From the NCBI GenBank assembly GCA_002344135.1, contig DDTO01000001.1, positions 130,412 to 191,625 of the forward strand: a DNA stretch of 61,214 nt, read 5' to 3'. Shown piece after piece: positions 1 through 9,115 of this stretch. The translations under genes and the position numbers were made by a program. Source of the DNA: Chthonomonas sp. UBA2362 (GTDB lineage Bacteria > Armatimonadota > Fimbriimonadia > Fimbriimonadales > Fimbriimonadaceae). The notes beneath the pieces were generated by a model. The model was not told the DNA's origin and searched no databases. It saw only the letters and a list, made by a program, of their open reading frames with translations. Every line of letters starts with the position of its first letter. Position 1 is the first letter of the stretch.

Positions 1-222
1 CCTTCTGAGAAGGTGACCCGCTTCTCTCTGCCATCTGCAGAACAGGGTGCAAGAGGCATGATCCCGGAATCGGCCACATCTGCTTTCCGCTTCAGATTCC
101 CACTTCCCATTTCCGAGCGCTGGCATTAGCGTGTCGATTCTGCCCAGTGTGTAAGCCACCGGGCGTGCACGAAACATCACCGGCCACCTCTCAGTACCCA
201 GCCAACACTCTGGCGAGCGTCT

Positions 223-1179
223 TCAGCGATGGAACGTACGGACGCACTCGCCGGAGACCAGGTCCCAGAGTTTCGCGGTCGAATCGAAGCTGGCGGTCAA
301 CAGATACTTGCCGTCCGGACTGAATTCCACGCTAGACACGTTCTCGGTATGGCCGACGAACACGTTCTGGAGCTCGCCGGTCAAGCCGATCACGATCGCC
401 TGGTTCGCGTAGTCGCCGATTGCGAGCCTTCCCGAATCGGGGCTGAAGGCAAGACCGGTAATCGGCTTGCCGCTGTCGGTGGGCTGTGAGAGAACGAGTT
501 TGCCGGTGGCCAGTTCGTAGAGGTAGTACTTGAAGTCCTTTCCGTCGGTCGCGATGTACTTGCCGTCCGGGCTAAACGCGATCGACATCACTTGACCCGG
601 CGTCAGGGTCCTCACGAGCTTGCCGTCGGAGGCGTTCCAGATCCGGCAAGTGCCATCCGGGCCACCCGCCGCCACCCACTTGCAGTCCCGGCTCATGGCG
701 ACTGCATAGGCATCGGACTTGAGGCCAGCGAAGCGCCGCACCTGCTTGCCCTTCAGGGGATCCCACAGTCGGGCCGCATTGTCGTACCCGCTCGTCGCAA
801 GATACTTTCCACCACGGGGCCAGGCGATTCCGGAGACGTAAGACGTGCCGGCCGCCCAAGACCGCACCGGCTTGAGCGTGTCGGAAGCCCAGATTCGGAT
901 CTTTCCGTCCGATCCGGTCGTGGCGATCATCCGTCCATCGGCGCTGTACGCGATCTGGGTGACGTGCATATCCTTCGCGGTCGAAGTCCGGACGGACTTG
1001 AGGATGTTGCCGGTTGCCGCGTTGTAGAGCCTCAGAATTCCTTCGTCGCCGGCGGTCGCCACTCGTTTGCCGTTCGGGCTGAAGACGGCGCTTCGCATCC
1101 AGGTGAGGGGCTGTGGCGCCGTGGCGAACGCAGGTGTCGTGGCGACGAGCAGGAACAGGAAACACTTCCAAGAACGCAT
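223..1179 (-). CDS. Secreted seven-bladed WD40 repeat protein
   Basis: This is a 318-residue protein with an N-terminal signal peptide (about residues 1-20, a hydrophobic stretch ending in AFA). The rest is seven WD40 units, each with a 'FSPDGKYIAT'-like turn followed by a W-D/W-N/Y-type strand end, enough to close one beta-propeller. WD40 propellers are usually protein-binding platforms; no enzymatic domain is attached, so the partner is unknown. It is transcribed alone: an intrinsic terminator of the upstream lipoprotein gene lies just before it. The ATG is preceded by TAGAAT with a 6-nt gap and no Shine-Dalgarno sequence, which suggests a leaderless mRNA. Family call is firm; the role is not known. 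Confidence 0.85.
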   Translation of the reverse strand: MRSWKCFLFLLVATTPAFATAPQPLTWMRSAVFSPNGKRVATAGDEGILRLYNAATGNILKSVRTSTAKDMHVTQIAYSADGRMIATTGSDGKIRIWASDTLKPVRSWAAGTSYVSGIAWPRGGKYLATSGYDNAARLWDPLKGKQVRRFAGLKSDAYAVAMSRDCKWVAAGGPDGTCRIWNASDGKLVRTLTPGQVMSIAFSPDGKYIATDGKDFKYYLYELATGKLVLSQPTDSGKPITGLAFSPDSGRLAIGDYANQAIVIGLTGELQNVFVGHTENVSSVEFSPDGKYLLTASFDSTAKLWDLVSGECVRTFHR

Positions 1180-1185
1180 GGACGG

Positions 1186-1191
1186 ATTCTA
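1186..1191 (-). promoter_or_regulatory. -10-like box TAGAAT, 6 nt before the WD40 start codon
   Basis: TAGAAT ends 6 nt before the ATG at 1179. This places the expected transcription start at or next to the A of ATG, so the message would have no leader. The same spacing recurs at other operon heads in the window. No clear -35 box is visible. Confidence 0.45.
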
Positions 1192-1193
1192 GC

Positions 1194-1230
1194 TTAAGAA
1201 AAAGCCCCCTCCCGTTGGTTTGGAAGGGGG
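1194..1230 (-). terminator. Intrinsic terminator after the 1284-2252 lipoprotein gene
   Basis: Read on the minus strand, CCCCCTTCC (1230-1222) pairs with GGGAGGGGG (1213-1205, one bulge) around a short loop, and TTTTTCTTAA follows. This is a standard hairpin plus U-tract. It sits 3' of the lipoprotein gene and ends transcription before the WD40 gene. Confidence 0.75.
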
Positions 1231-1283
1231 ATGATGGAGGGACAGGCCGGTCTTGCGCCGGCCGTGTTCTTTGGCCTATGACC

Positions 1284-2252
1284 TCATCGAACGGTCGTTG
1301 AAGTCAAGATTTCCGTCGTGGTCAAGGTGTAAGTGTCCGTTCGGTTCACGAACGGACTCGCGGTCTCCACCACGGCTAGGGAGCGCGTTCGATTCATGCT
1401 CCTGAAGATGTATGAGCCGACGATTGGAGACCAGTTCTCGGTGCTCGACTGGTCCTCGACGACGAGGCCGATCTCGCCGACAAGAGGGGTCAGCGTGTAC
1501 TCTTCCTTTTGGTTGCGAGAGCGCTCGGTCTTCCAGGTGCCATAGGCTCCCATACCCGTCGCGATGTCTTGGGTACCCGATACGCTGAGGGTGTCGGACT
1601 GGGTGACCAGGGCATTGACGCTCGTCGCATCATTGATCAGGTGGGTCACGCCGCTCGTCGCCTGGTTGGGGAACCAGTTGCCGGGAATGTAGAAACCGGT
1701 GTCCTCGACGTTCCACAACTGCGCACCGCTTCGCCTCGCGACCTGTCGCAAGTTGCCGTCGATATCCTGATCGCAGTAGATTTCCTCGATCTCTGTGACC
1801 GGGATACCGCCCGCGGGCTTGTACACGAGCCGATTGGTAACCTTCAACGTCATCAGTCCATTGAAGATCTCCTGCGTGACAGTTCGCGTCATAGTGCCCG
1901 TGATGGGCCGACTGGATTGGAACGGCGTCGCTCCGGTAATGTCGACGGTTAGTCGACCAGTGACATAGTACATATAGAGGTCGCCGGGCCGTAACGACCG
2001 CATGTCCGACGTCGGCTGGAGCCGTCCGGGCGAGCGTCCCTTGATCGTCGCGGGAGGATCCTTCGCCTCGGGCAGCGCCGCCAAGGGTGCGGCGTTGGGC
2101 TCGGGTAGCTTCGCTGGAGCGACCCGGTCGACGTTGCCGGGATCGCCGTCGGGGAGTGGGGCGGGATCGAAGAATCCGCTTGGGCTGCCTCCGCAACCCG
2201 CGAGGATCCAGCCCGCCAGCGCGAGAAGACTAAGCGCTCGCGTGGACTTCAT
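1284..2252 (-). CDS. Putative lipoprotein, function unknown
   Basis: The protein has 322 residues and begins with a lipoprotein signal peptide whose lipobox is LAGC (Cys at about residue 19). I chose the internal ATG at 2252 over a longer frame because GGAGG lies 9 nt upstream and because the signal peptide starts exactly there. The mature part opens with a Pro/Ala-rich linker, then a Thr/Ser-rich beta-strand-like body containing repeated 'TGTMTRT'-type strands, similar in style to the neighbouring lipoprotein. It follows pilQ and another lipoprotein on the same strand and ends at an intrinsic terminator, so it is probably the last gene of the pilQ operon. No family recognised. Confidence 0.75.
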   Translation of the reverse strand: MKSTRALSLLALAGWILAGCGGSPSGFFDPAPLPDGDPGNVDRVAPAKLPEPNAAPLAALPEAKDPPATIKGRSPGRLQPTSDMRSLRPGDLYMYYVTGRLTVDITGATPFQSSRPITGTMTRTVTQEIFNGLMTLKVTNRLVYKPAGGIPVTEIEEIYCDQDIDGNLRQVARRSGAQLWNVEDTGFYIPGNWFPNQATSGVTHLINDATSVNALVTQSDTLSVSGTQDIATGMGAYGTWKTERSRNQKEEYTLTPLVGEIGLVVEDQSSTENWSPIVGSYIFRSMNRTRSLAVVETASPFVNRTDTYTLTTTEILTSTTVR

Positions 2253-2289
2253 ATGACATAACCTCCGTGTTCGAGTCATTTTCCTTCGT

Positions 2290-2820
2290 CTATCCGCCCG
2301 CGGCGGGTACACAGCTGAAAGAGGCGTTGTAATCGACGCCCTTGTACGTAAAGCGGAACGAGCCCAGCAGGTTGTTGGTCAACACCGCGGCCCCCTGGAT
2401 TTCGAAATTGCCGTCCGGACCGAACCCCGCCAGGGCAGTCATGATCCCGTTGGCATCTAAGGTGCCGACGAGGGTCGCGTTCGTTGCCGGGCGAGTCCGG
2501 GTCATCGTGCCGGTCATGCTCCCGTCGGCATAGACCGTGAAGGAGAGCGTGCCGTTGTCCCCGAAGGTTGCGCTCGTCCACGTGCCGTTCCAGTCCCCCC
2601 GATAGAGGTTGGGCTGGGTCGGGTCGTGGCCGTTGCCACCGCATCCGGCTACAGCCAAGATCGAGCCGAGGCCGAACAAGGTTAGGCTGCGGCGAACGAG
2701 GATCCGGGCGATGCGCGTGGGGTGCGGACGACGCTTGCCCTGAACGACCTGCAAGTCGGGTCGATCGCCCTTGGCGTTCTTCGAAGCCCGAGGTCGAGCT
2801 TCGGGATCGAGTCTCAGCAT
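2290..2820 (-). CDS. Putative lipoprotein translationally coupled to pilQ
   Basis: This 176-residue protein has a long basic N-terminal segment (about 40 residues, many Arg/Lys), then a hydrophobic stretch ending in the lipobox VAGC near residue 60. A glycine/threonine-rich beta domain of about 115 residues follows. Its ATG overlaps the pilQ stop codon as TGATG, and the last pilQ codons themselves provide GGAGG 9 nt upstream. That fixes the start and indicates coupled translation. The position suggests a pilus- or envelope-associated accessory, but no known pilotin family was recognised. The unusually long basic extension before the signal sequence is odd; an internal start nearer the signal peptide remains possible. 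Confidence 0.7.
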   Translation of the reverse strand: MLRLDPEARPRASKNAKGDRPDLQVVQGKRRPHPTRIARILVRRSLTLFGLGSILAVAGCGGNGHDPTQPNLYRGDWNGTWTSATFGDNGTLSFTVYADGSMTGTMTRTRPATNATLVGTLDANGIMTALAGFGPDGNFEIQGAAVLTNNLLGSFRFTYKGVDYNASFSCVPAAGG

Positions 2821-5459
2821 CAGTTCTTTCCTCCAGGCTTGGGGGTCGGCTTGTCCAAATCCTTCTCCATCTCGAGCTTCCCAGCGGCATCGTCGATCGT
2901 TCGGACCGTGAGGAAGAGGACGACCTCTGTTCGAACTCGAGTATTCGTGGTCTTCTTGAACAGCTGCCCAAGAATCGGAATGTCCATCAGCAGCGGAACG
3001 CCGCTCGCCTCCTTGCGATCCTGATCCTGTATCAGCCCGCCGATAGCGATGGTGTCGCCGCTCTGTACCTGGACCGTGCTCTGGGCGATGCGCTCGGTAG
3101 TCTGCGGGAGTTGGCCGCCGTTAGGCACGTCGAGGAACCCTCGCAGCGCGCTGACTCGCGGGCGCAGGTCCATCGTGATCGATCCGTCGCCGCCGACCCG
3201 CGGGAGCACCGCGAGCCGAACGCCGATCGGCAATTCCGCCGTCTGAACGTTGGGGCCGTTCTGGCCCGACGTGATCGAGACGATGTAGCGGATCACTTCT
3301 CCGACGAACAACTCCGTCTCGCGCCCGTCGATCGCCCGCATGTTCGGCCTGGCGATGAGGTTGTTCTTCGTCGCGATTTTGTCGAGGCTGGCGGCGACGT
3401 CACCGTCGCGGAAGCGAATGCCCACCTGATTCGAAGGTTGGGTCGTTGCGCTTCCCTGCGAGTTGTTCAGCCTCAAGATCTTCACGGCACCGCCGGTAAA
3501 GATGTTCCAGTCGATACCGGCGCGGATCGCGTCTTCTTTGCTCAACTCCATTACTCGGAGTTCGAGCGCGATCTGCTTGGGAGCGAGGTCGACAACCGAG
3601 AGGTAGCGTTTGGCGGCGTCGATCTGCGCGGCGGAGCCGCGAAGGATCAGCCGCATCGGTTGTGCAGCCGGTTCGAGGTCGCGGAAGGGGAGGCTCAGGT
3701 TGGTGAGCGGTCCCTGCTGCTCGACCCGAACCCCCGGCTCTGTTGCACCAGGTCCAGTCGAACCTACTTGGGTTGGCGCGGCTTCGGGCCTGGCGCCCGC
3801 GCCGGTCTCGGTCGCGCCACGCGCTGCCGCCCCGGGCTGGAAGAGTCGTGGGTTGCCGGCCGAAGCGGGGGGAATGCTCGCCCTCAGGCCCGGCACCGCA
3901 TTGATGATCTCCTCTCGGAGCGAGCGGGGATCGGCGTACTTGACGTCGTAGACATAGAACTCGCTGGTATCTCCCTCGTCACTCGAGTCGATCTGGCGAA
4001 GAGCTTCGATCACCTGATCGACTTCGTTCTTGCGACCTCTGATCGAGATGACTTGCTTGCTGCGGCTTGCGGAGGGCGTTGCGACCATCTCCACGTTGCC
4101 AAGACGTCTGCCCTGATCACCGACAAATGCTTTGCGCAACGCTTCCGCATCGCCGCCACGGACCTCATAGACTTCCTGCACGATCATGCTCGTGTCGGGG
4201 ACCGAGATGCCCAGCGCCTGGCACATCTGGCGATCGAGCGTTTCGACGGCTGTTTGGATGACGTCGAGCCGGCTTCGCGGCCCAGTCAGAATCACGTACG
4301 TGTCGCGCTGGTCGGTACCGGTCGTCCCGCGTGTGGCAACCGTAGTTCCGTCTGCCGTCCCACCGCCGGCAGGCGGCTGAGCGCCGGTTGTCGGCGTCCC
4401 GCCCACGCGCTGAACTTGCTGCAGGGTGATCTCTTCAGAAGGGAGGCTGATCTCGTATCGGTTGACTCCCGAACCAGGCGGGTAAGACCTGAGAATCGCA
4501 GCCTTGATCTGGGTGCCCTGCCCGCTATAGATCGGGACGACCCGGGTCTCGACACCCTCCTCCTGCTGGCCCGTGAACTGGCTCATCGTATCGGAAAACT
4601 TCGCCGCACTCGTCACGATGAAGGTCTTGCCGACTCGCCCGTAGCGGAGGCCGGAGAGGGCACAAACGATGTCCAGCGCCTCTTTGACAGTGACCCGATC
4701 CAGGGAAATCGTCAGCTTGCCAGTAACGTCTGGGGAGGTCACGATGTTCGCACCGGCCTGCAGGCCGAGCGCCTTCAATATCTGGACAATCTCGGTGTTG
4801 ACGAAGTCGAGGGAAACCGTTCGCTCGGCCTGGCCGTTTCTGTCCGAGTTTTGAAGGGTCGGCGTCCGTTTTGGAAACGCCGCCGCCTTCACGTCAGGTT
4901 TGACCGCTGGAATCGGAGGAGCCTGTTTGGCGGGCGCCTGAGCCGGCTTCGTTGGCGGCTTCTTCGCGGGCGTCGCCTTCTTCGTGTCGCCCGCGGAATT
5001 CGAGGCCGCCTTGGTGACGGTCGGGCCTGCGCGCACGATCGGCTGTCCTGCGTTGCGCTTGACGGACACGGCCGGACCTTTCACCCGTATCACCCAACCA
5101 TAGGGCGCGGGCGAGGCTTCCAAAAGACTGACCGGCCTGGCGAACCGAAGGTGAACCCGAACCTTCGGCGGTTTCGCGCTAAGAGAGCCGACGTGCACGA
5201 ATTCGAGATTCTGCGCGGTCACCGGGAGCTTCTTGGGCTGGCCGTTGAACGACGCGTCAAAATCGAGGGTTTGCGATCGACCCTCGAACGCCAACTTGGC
5301 GACCGGCTTCGCGAGCCTGTCGCCCTTGATCTGAATTTCGACGTCTGCTCCCTTCCGTAGGACCTCGACGTTCTCAAGCTTTGCTTGTGCCCAAGCCCCC
5401 GCCGTGAAGCACGAAACTGCTATCGCGACGAGTGCGCGGCGTATTCCATTACCTTGCAC
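2820..5459 (-). CDS. pilQ: Type IV pilus secretin PilQ
   Basis: This is an 879-residue outer-membrane secretin, the gated ring through which type IV pili cross the outer membrane. In order: signal peptide (about 1-24), an N-terminal AMIN-like beta domain (about 25-130), a Pro/Ala/Lys-rich linker, an STN/N0 domain (about 205-280), two secretin N-domains separated by a long Ser/Pro/Gly-rich linker, and the C-terminal secretin channel (about 620-850). The channel carries the family signature VPLLMDIPILGQLF near its end. The start is GTG at 5459, with GGAGG 7 nt upstream. The kinase and sigma-54 regulator genes lie directly upstream and may be its PilS/PilR-like regulators. No pilMNOP genes are adjacent, so the rest of the machine is elsewhere. 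An outer membrane is implied. Confidence 0.93.
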   Translation of the reverse strand: MQGNGIRRALVAIAVSCFTAGAWAQAKLENVEVLRKGADVEIQIKGDRLAKPVAKLAFEGRSQTLDFDASFNGQPKKLPVTAQNLEFVHVGSLSAKPPKVRVHLRFARPVSLLEASPAPYGWVIRVKGPAVSVKRNAGQPIVRAGPTVTKAASNSAGDTKKATPAKKPPTKPAQAPAKQAPPIPAVKPDVKAAAFPKRTPTLQNSDRNGQAERTVSLDFVNTEIVQILKALGLQAGANIVTSPDVTGKLTISLDRVTVKEALDIVCALSGLRYGRVGKTFIVTSAAKFSDTMSQFTGQQEEGVETRVVPIYSGQGTQIKAAILRSYPPGSGVNRYEISLPSEEITLQQVQRVGGTPTTGAQPPAGGGTADGTTVATRGTTGTDQRDTYVILTGPRSRLDVIQTAVETLDRQMCQALGISVPDTSMIVQEVYEVRGGDAEALRKAFVGDQGRRLGNVEMVATPSASRSKQVISIRGRKNEVDQVIEALRQIDSSDEGDTSEFYVYDVKYADPRSLREEIINAVPGLRASIPPASAGNPRLFQPGAAARGATETGAGARPEAAPTQVGSTGPGATEPGVRVEQQGPLTNLSLPFRDLEPAAQPMRLILRGSAAQIDAAKRYLSVVDLAPKQIALELRVMELSKEDAIRAGIDWNIFTGGAVKILRLNNSQGSATTQPSNQVGIRFRDGDVAASLDKIATKNNLIARPNMRAIDGRETELFVGEVIRYIVSITSGQNGPNVQTAELPIGVRLAVLPRVGGDGSITMDLRPRVSALRGFLDVPNGGQLPQTTERIAQSTVQVQSGDTIAIGGLIQDQDRKEASGVPLLMDIPILGQLFKKTTNTRVRTEVVLFLTVRTIDDAAGKLEMEKDLDKPTPKPGGKN

Positions 5460-5644
5460 TCAGGTTCCTCCCGTCCGTGGGTTCACCAAGTTCCCCAAGT
5501 TTTCCACAGGGGCAGTGTAAAGGTCAAGACGTTGAGGAAAAAAGAAACGATTCAGCCTCGACTTAGCTTTGGAGTGCGCGGGCTTGACCGCGCTTTACCC
5601 CCGCTCGCATACACCTGTGCATCCCCCCAAAGCGCAGCGTGGCT
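5460..5644 (-). promoter_or_regulatory. pilQ upstream region with -10-like TACACT and a DnaA-box-like 9-mer
   Basis: This is a 185-nt non-coding gap between the regulator gene and pilQ. On the minus strand it holds a -10-like TACACT (5519-5514). On the plus strand it holds TTTTCCACA (5500-5508), which fits the DnaA-box pattern TTWTNCACA. A 6-bp GC-rich stem (GCGCGG/CCGCGC, 5576-5593) lies nearer the regulator gene, but no U-tract directly follows it. I saw no sigma-54 -24/-12 element, so control of pilQ by the neighbouring regulator is not shown. Confidence 0.35.
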
Positions 5645-6820
5645 CTACGCGGCTCGCCGAAGTGAAGCGGGAAGCAGGCTCGGCGTCAAGATCTCATCAG
5701 CCGGTCCGGCCAGGACGACCGCCCGTTCCATCGCGTTTTCGAGTTCTCGCACGTTGCCCGGCCACCGATACCGCGACATGAGCTCGTAGGCCGCGTCGCC
5801 GACCACGGTCAGCGATCGAACGTTCTCGGCGCTGTAGCGTCGGAGGAAGTGCTCGGCGAGCACGCGGATGTCCTCCCCACGCTCACGCAGAGGCGGGAGA
5901 TGCAGTTCAATGACCTGGAGGCGATAGAGCAGGTCCAGCCGGAAGGTGCCTTCGTCGACCGCGGCTTGAAGATCCCGGTTGGTCGCCGTAATGAGGCGCA
6001 CATCGACCCGGGTCGGCTTGGTCGCTCCAAGGCGCTCGAACTCGCGCTCTTGGAGCACGCGCAAGAGCTTGACTTGGACCGACGCCGGAATCTCTCCGAT
6101 CTCATCGAGGAAAAGGGTCCCACCGTCCGCGGCTTCGAAGCGCCCGATCTTCGAGCCGTTTGCGCCGGTAAAGGCGCCCTTTTCATATCCGAAGAGCTCG
6201 CTCTCGAGCAAAGTCTCCGGCAGGGCGGCACAAGAGACCGCAACGAAGGGGGCCCTGTTCCGGGGAGACAGCCGATGAATGAGTTTCGCGACGACTTCCT
6301 TGCCGCATCCGCTTTCGCCGGTGATAAAAACGGTGGCACGCGAGTCCGCGATCTGCTCCACAGTCTGAACGACCTCCTGCATGACTGGCGAGGTCGCGAT
6401 GAAGTCATCGGGTCCAAGAACGGAGGCTTTCTTCCCGAGGCTCGCTTTCTTCTCCTCCTGCAGCGCGGAGGCGACGACCTTCTTCAGGTGGTCGAGGTCG
6501 AAGGGCTTGGTGACGAACTCATAGGCCCCGTCGCGGATCGCCTGGATCGCCTGCGGAATGGTCCCATAGGCGGTCATCACGATCACCGGCATCTCTGGCC
6601 GTAGGCTCGCCGCCTCGCGCTGGACTTCATATCCGGTCATTCCCGGCATGGTCACATCGGTGATCATCACGTCGAACGCCTCGGACTCCAGCCGCTCCAG
6701 CGCTTGGCGACCATCCTCAGCCGTTGCTGTGCGGAAGCCTTCCTTCTCGAAGGCCGACTCGAGGACGCGCCGAATGTTCGGCTCGTCGTCGACGATCAGG
6801 ATACGCTTGCCCTTGCTCAT
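5645..6820 (-). CDS. NtrC-family sigma-54 response regulator lacking the DNA-binding domain
   Basis: The protein has 391 residues. The receiver domain (1-120) contains the acidic pocket DD(11-12) and phosphoacceptor Asp55 in VMITDVTMPG, plus the conserved KP motif. The AAA+ activator domain (about 140-375) has Walker A GESGCGKE (168-175) and the sigma-54 contact loop GAFTGA (215-220). The protein stops about 15 residues after the AAA+ lid, so the usual C-terminal Fis-type helix-turn-helix is missing; family members are normally 440-480 residues. Such proteins (for example FlgR and CtcC types) can act from solution. Its ATG overlaps the kinase stop codon as ATGA, so the pair is co-translated. 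The target may be pilQ just downstream, which is an inference from position. Confidence 0.9.
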   Translation of the reverse strand: MSKGKRILIVDDEPNIRRVLESAFEKEGFRTATAEDGRQALERLESEAFDVMITDVTMPGMTGYEVQREAASLRPEMPVIVMTAYGTIPQAIQAIRDGAYEFVTKPFDLDHLKKVVASALQEEKKASLGKKASVLGPDDFIATSPVMQEVVQTVEQIADSRATVFITGESGCGKEVVAKLIHRLSPRNRAPFVAVSCAALPETLLESELFGYEKGAFTGANGSKIGRFEAADGGTLFLDEIGEIPASVQVKLLRVLQEREFERLGATKPTRVDVRLITATNRDLQAAVDEGTFRLDLLYRLQVIELHLPPLRERGEDIRVLAEHFLRRYSAENVRSLTVVGDAAYELMSRYRWPGNVRELENAMERAVVLAGPADEILTPSLLPASLRRAA

Positions 6821-8319
6821 GCGGCTTTCCCGAAATCCAGTTCGAACGACGTCCCCTTGCCGAGTTCCGAGTGCACCGAGATATGGCCCCCATGAGCCTG
6901 AACGATCTTGCGTACCGTGCTGAGCCCAAGCCCGGTCCCGCGACTCTTAGTGGTGAAGAAGGGCGTGAAAAGCTTATCTTTCGTCTCGTCGTCGATCCCC
7001 GCACCGCTATCGACAACCGAAAGGCGACCCTCTTCGACGAGCACCTCGACTTCGCCGCCTCGCTCGCATGCTTGAAGCGCATTGAGGAGGAGGTTCCGGC
7101 ACACCTGCTCGACCCGGCGTCGGTCTGCCTCGATGATCGACAAGCCTCCCTTGCGGACGGCCAGGGAGACACCCGCACTATCGAACTCGGCCCTGCAGGA
7201 TTCGGCAACTTCCCGGACGACTTCGCCAAGGTCGACCGGTGTCAGTTCCAGTCGAAGCGGTCTTGCGAACTCGAGAAAGTCGTCGCATAAGTGATTCAGC
7301 TTGACGGCCTCCTCCTCGATAATCCGGCCGAGTTCGTCTGACTGCTCGGGACAGGTGCGGACCAGTTGCGCGGCCGTTCGGATACCGGTCAGCGGATTGC
7401 GAATCTCATGGGCGATCGCTGCTGTCATTTGTCCTATCTCCGCGAGCCTGCTCGTTCTCGCAGTCTCTCGCTGCAGGCGATCGAGTTCAGTCACCTCTTC
7501 CACGGCGATGGCTGCTCCGCACCGCATCGGTGCGCCGACGACTACCCAACTTCGGTCGGTCGTTGCACTGGTGCAGTGACGTCTCTCGCTGCGCCCGACC
7601 AGCGCAACGCCGACTGCTCTAGCAAGCGTCTCGGTGAGTTCTCGCGAAACGGTCGGTCGCTCGTTCCACGCCCGGCCATCGACGAGGTTCGCGCCGGTCA
7701 TGATGCCGAACTGCGCGTTGTGCTGGATCACACGTCCGTCCGAATCGATGACGAGCATGCCGACGCCGAGACAGTCGAGTACGGTCCGCAGGCGCAGGTG
7801 CAGAGCGCGAGCCTCGCGAACAGCCTCGTCCATTCGTCGGAACAGCATCGCATTCGACACGGCAAGGGCCAGGTGCCCGGCGACCGCGCGCGCCCGCCGC
7901 AGGTCGTTGGCGCTGAAGGTCCGCAGCCCGGTTCCTCGAGAGAGGTTCAGCACGCCGATACAGTCGCCTTCGGGGCCGACGAGCGGAACGACCATCGCGC
8001 TGGTCAGTTCCCGCCTCCCGCCCTGCTCGGGACCGAGAAGGAGGGGCCGCCCCGTCCGGACCGCCTTCCCAGCGAAACCTTCGCCGGGCAGGATCACGGC
8101 GTCGTCGGGCATGCGTGCGTCGAGGCCGGATTTTGTGGCGAGTCGAAACTCTCCCGTATCCTCGTCGAGGAGGAAGAGCGACGCCCCGGTAGCCCCAAAG
8201 TGCGCCGCAGATCGTTCGAGCACTCTGTGCAGAAACGCATCCAAGCCGCCTTCCTCGGCAGCCCAAGAAGCGTCGAGGAGGCTCCAGAGGTCGTTACGGC
8301 GCGGAGTCCCGGAAGGCAT
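6817..8319 (-). CDS. GAF-PAS sensor histidine kinase
   Basis: This is a 500-residue soluble kinase with no membrane segments. The order is a GAF domain (about 15-160), a PAS domain (about 175-280), HisKA with phosphoacceptor His304 in AAIAHEIRNPLTG, and HATPase_c (about 385-500) with the N, G1 and G2 boxes (LLLNALQAC, DSGAGI, GTGLGL). It is the cognate kinase of the sigma-54 regulator whose start it overlaps by 4 nt (ATGA). The absence of a sensor in the membrane points to a cytoplasmic cue bound by GAF or PAS; the ligand cannot be read from the sequence. It may control type IV pilus genes, as the next gene downstream of the pair is pilQ. Upstream there is only a weak -10-like TAATTT 8 nt before the ATG. 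Confidence 0.92.
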   Translation of the reverse strand: MPSGTPRRNDLWSLLDASWAAEEGGLDAFLHRVLERSAAHFGATGASLFLLDEDTGEFRLATKSGLDARMPDDAVILPGEGFAGKAVRTGRPLLLGPEQGGRRELTSAMVVPLVGPEGDCIGVLNLSRGTGLRTFSANDLRRARAVAGHLALAVSNAMLFRRMDEAVREARALHLRLRTVLDCLGVGMLVIDSDGRVIQHNAQFGIMTGANLVDGRAWNERPTVSRELTETLARAVGVALVGRSERRHCTSATTDRSWVVVGAPMRCGAAIAVEEVTELDRLQRETARTSRLAEIGQMTAAIAHEIRNPLTGIRTAAQLVRTCPEQSDELGRIIEEEAVKLNHLCDDFLEFARPLRLELTPVDLGEVVREVAESCRAEFDSAGVSLAVRKGGLSIIEADRRRVEQVCRNLLLNALQACERGGEVEVLVEEGRLSVVDSGAGIDDETKDKLFTPFFTTKSRGTGLGLSTVRKIVQAHGGHISVHSELGKGTSFELDFGKAA

Positions 8320-8385
8320 CGCACTGAAAATTATCGGCAGACGAACCGCGAAGTGCAGGTCGAGGAAGTAAAGTCCGCGTTCCGA

Positions 8386-9108
8386 TCAGTAATCGAAGGC
8401 TGGCTTGTCGCGAATAACGAAGAGGTTCGAGAGTTTCCGCTTGGGAGGCACGACCAGCGAGCCTCGGTAGTAAAGGCATGTCGAGCTGCCTCCATCCAGG
8501 CTAATCGCTTCTTTCACTCCCTGCGAGATCAGAGCCTTACCTAGTTCGCTCAGCGTGACCGAACTGTTCGTCGCCACCATCACCAAGCGTCCATCGTCAC
8601 CCTTGCCAATCGCCGTGCGCGCGGCTCGACCCCAAATGCGGCTGTCCTTGAACTTCTGTGCCTGCGGATTCACGGCAACCGCGCCCCGCGACACGATTCG
8701 CACCGCACCTCGCAAGAGGAACCGGTAAGACATCCAATCAATCGACTTCTTGAACTGGGTGTCCAAGATGTGAACCTGGCCAAACCAGTCCACCGCCACC
8801 GCCGAGCCACGATTGCCCGTCGCGACGAGTTTGCCGTCCACCACCACGTCGGCCACCGGGCGCTCGGAGCGAGGATTGAAAAATGTCCCGGTGATCGCGG
8901 CCAGGGGCTTCTCCTTCTCGACCATGGTCCATACGCTCGTCAGCTTCTGGACATGGATGGCGCCCGGGCTGATCGCCGTACTCCTCAAATCGGCAGTCAC
9001 CATGTGATACTTTCCCGACCCAAATTTGAACATCCCATACGAAACTGGCCCGCTCGGGGCCGGCGTGCTGGGGAGGCCGAGGGAAAGAGACAAGATAATT
9101 GCCGTCAT
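8386..9108 (-). CDS. Phosphodiester glycosidase family protein (NAGPA-like)
   Basis: The protein has 240 residues and a short, weakly hydrophobic N-terminus that may be a signal peptide. The body matches the phosphodiester glycosidase (DUF2233/NAGPA) fold pattern: an early NGTFF-like motif here read as ITGTFFNPRSERPVADVVV, a central strand region, and the C-terminal signature EAISLDGGSSTCLYYRG. Members cleave sugar-phosphodiester bonds or are peptidoglycan/exopolysaccharide related; the substrate here is unknown. It lies between the kinase gene and the ABC exporter on the same strand, with about 100 nt before it. A TATTAT box 7 nt upstream of the ATG suggests its own leaderless transcript. 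Confidence 0.82.
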   Translation of the reverse strand: MTAIILSLSLGLPSTPAPSGPVSYGMFKFGSGKYHMVTADLRSTAISPGAIHVQKLTSVWTMVEKEKPLAAITGTFFNPRSERPVADVVVDGKLVATGNRGSAVAVDWFGQVHILDTQFKKSIDWMSYRFLLRGAVRIVSRGAVAVNPQAQKFKDSRIWGRAARTAIGKGDDGRLVMVATNSSVTLSELGKALISQGVKEAISLDGGSSTCLYYRGSLVVPPKRKLSNLFVIRDKPAFDY

Positions 9109-9115
9109 GCTCTAC

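Noticed and set aside
1245..1263. GGCCGG/CCGGCC hairpin as a second terminator
   Set aside because: No U-tract on either side, and a better terminator lies 15 nt away.
2568..5360. 930-residue open frame on the plus strand opposite pilQ
   Set aside because: It is antisense to a clear secretin gene, has Arg/Asp-rich composition with no domain, and is the kind of long shadow frame that high GC produces.
7366..8544. 392-residue open frame opposite the histidine kinase
   Set aside because: Antisense to a kinase with all motifs intact; no start context and no recognisable domain.
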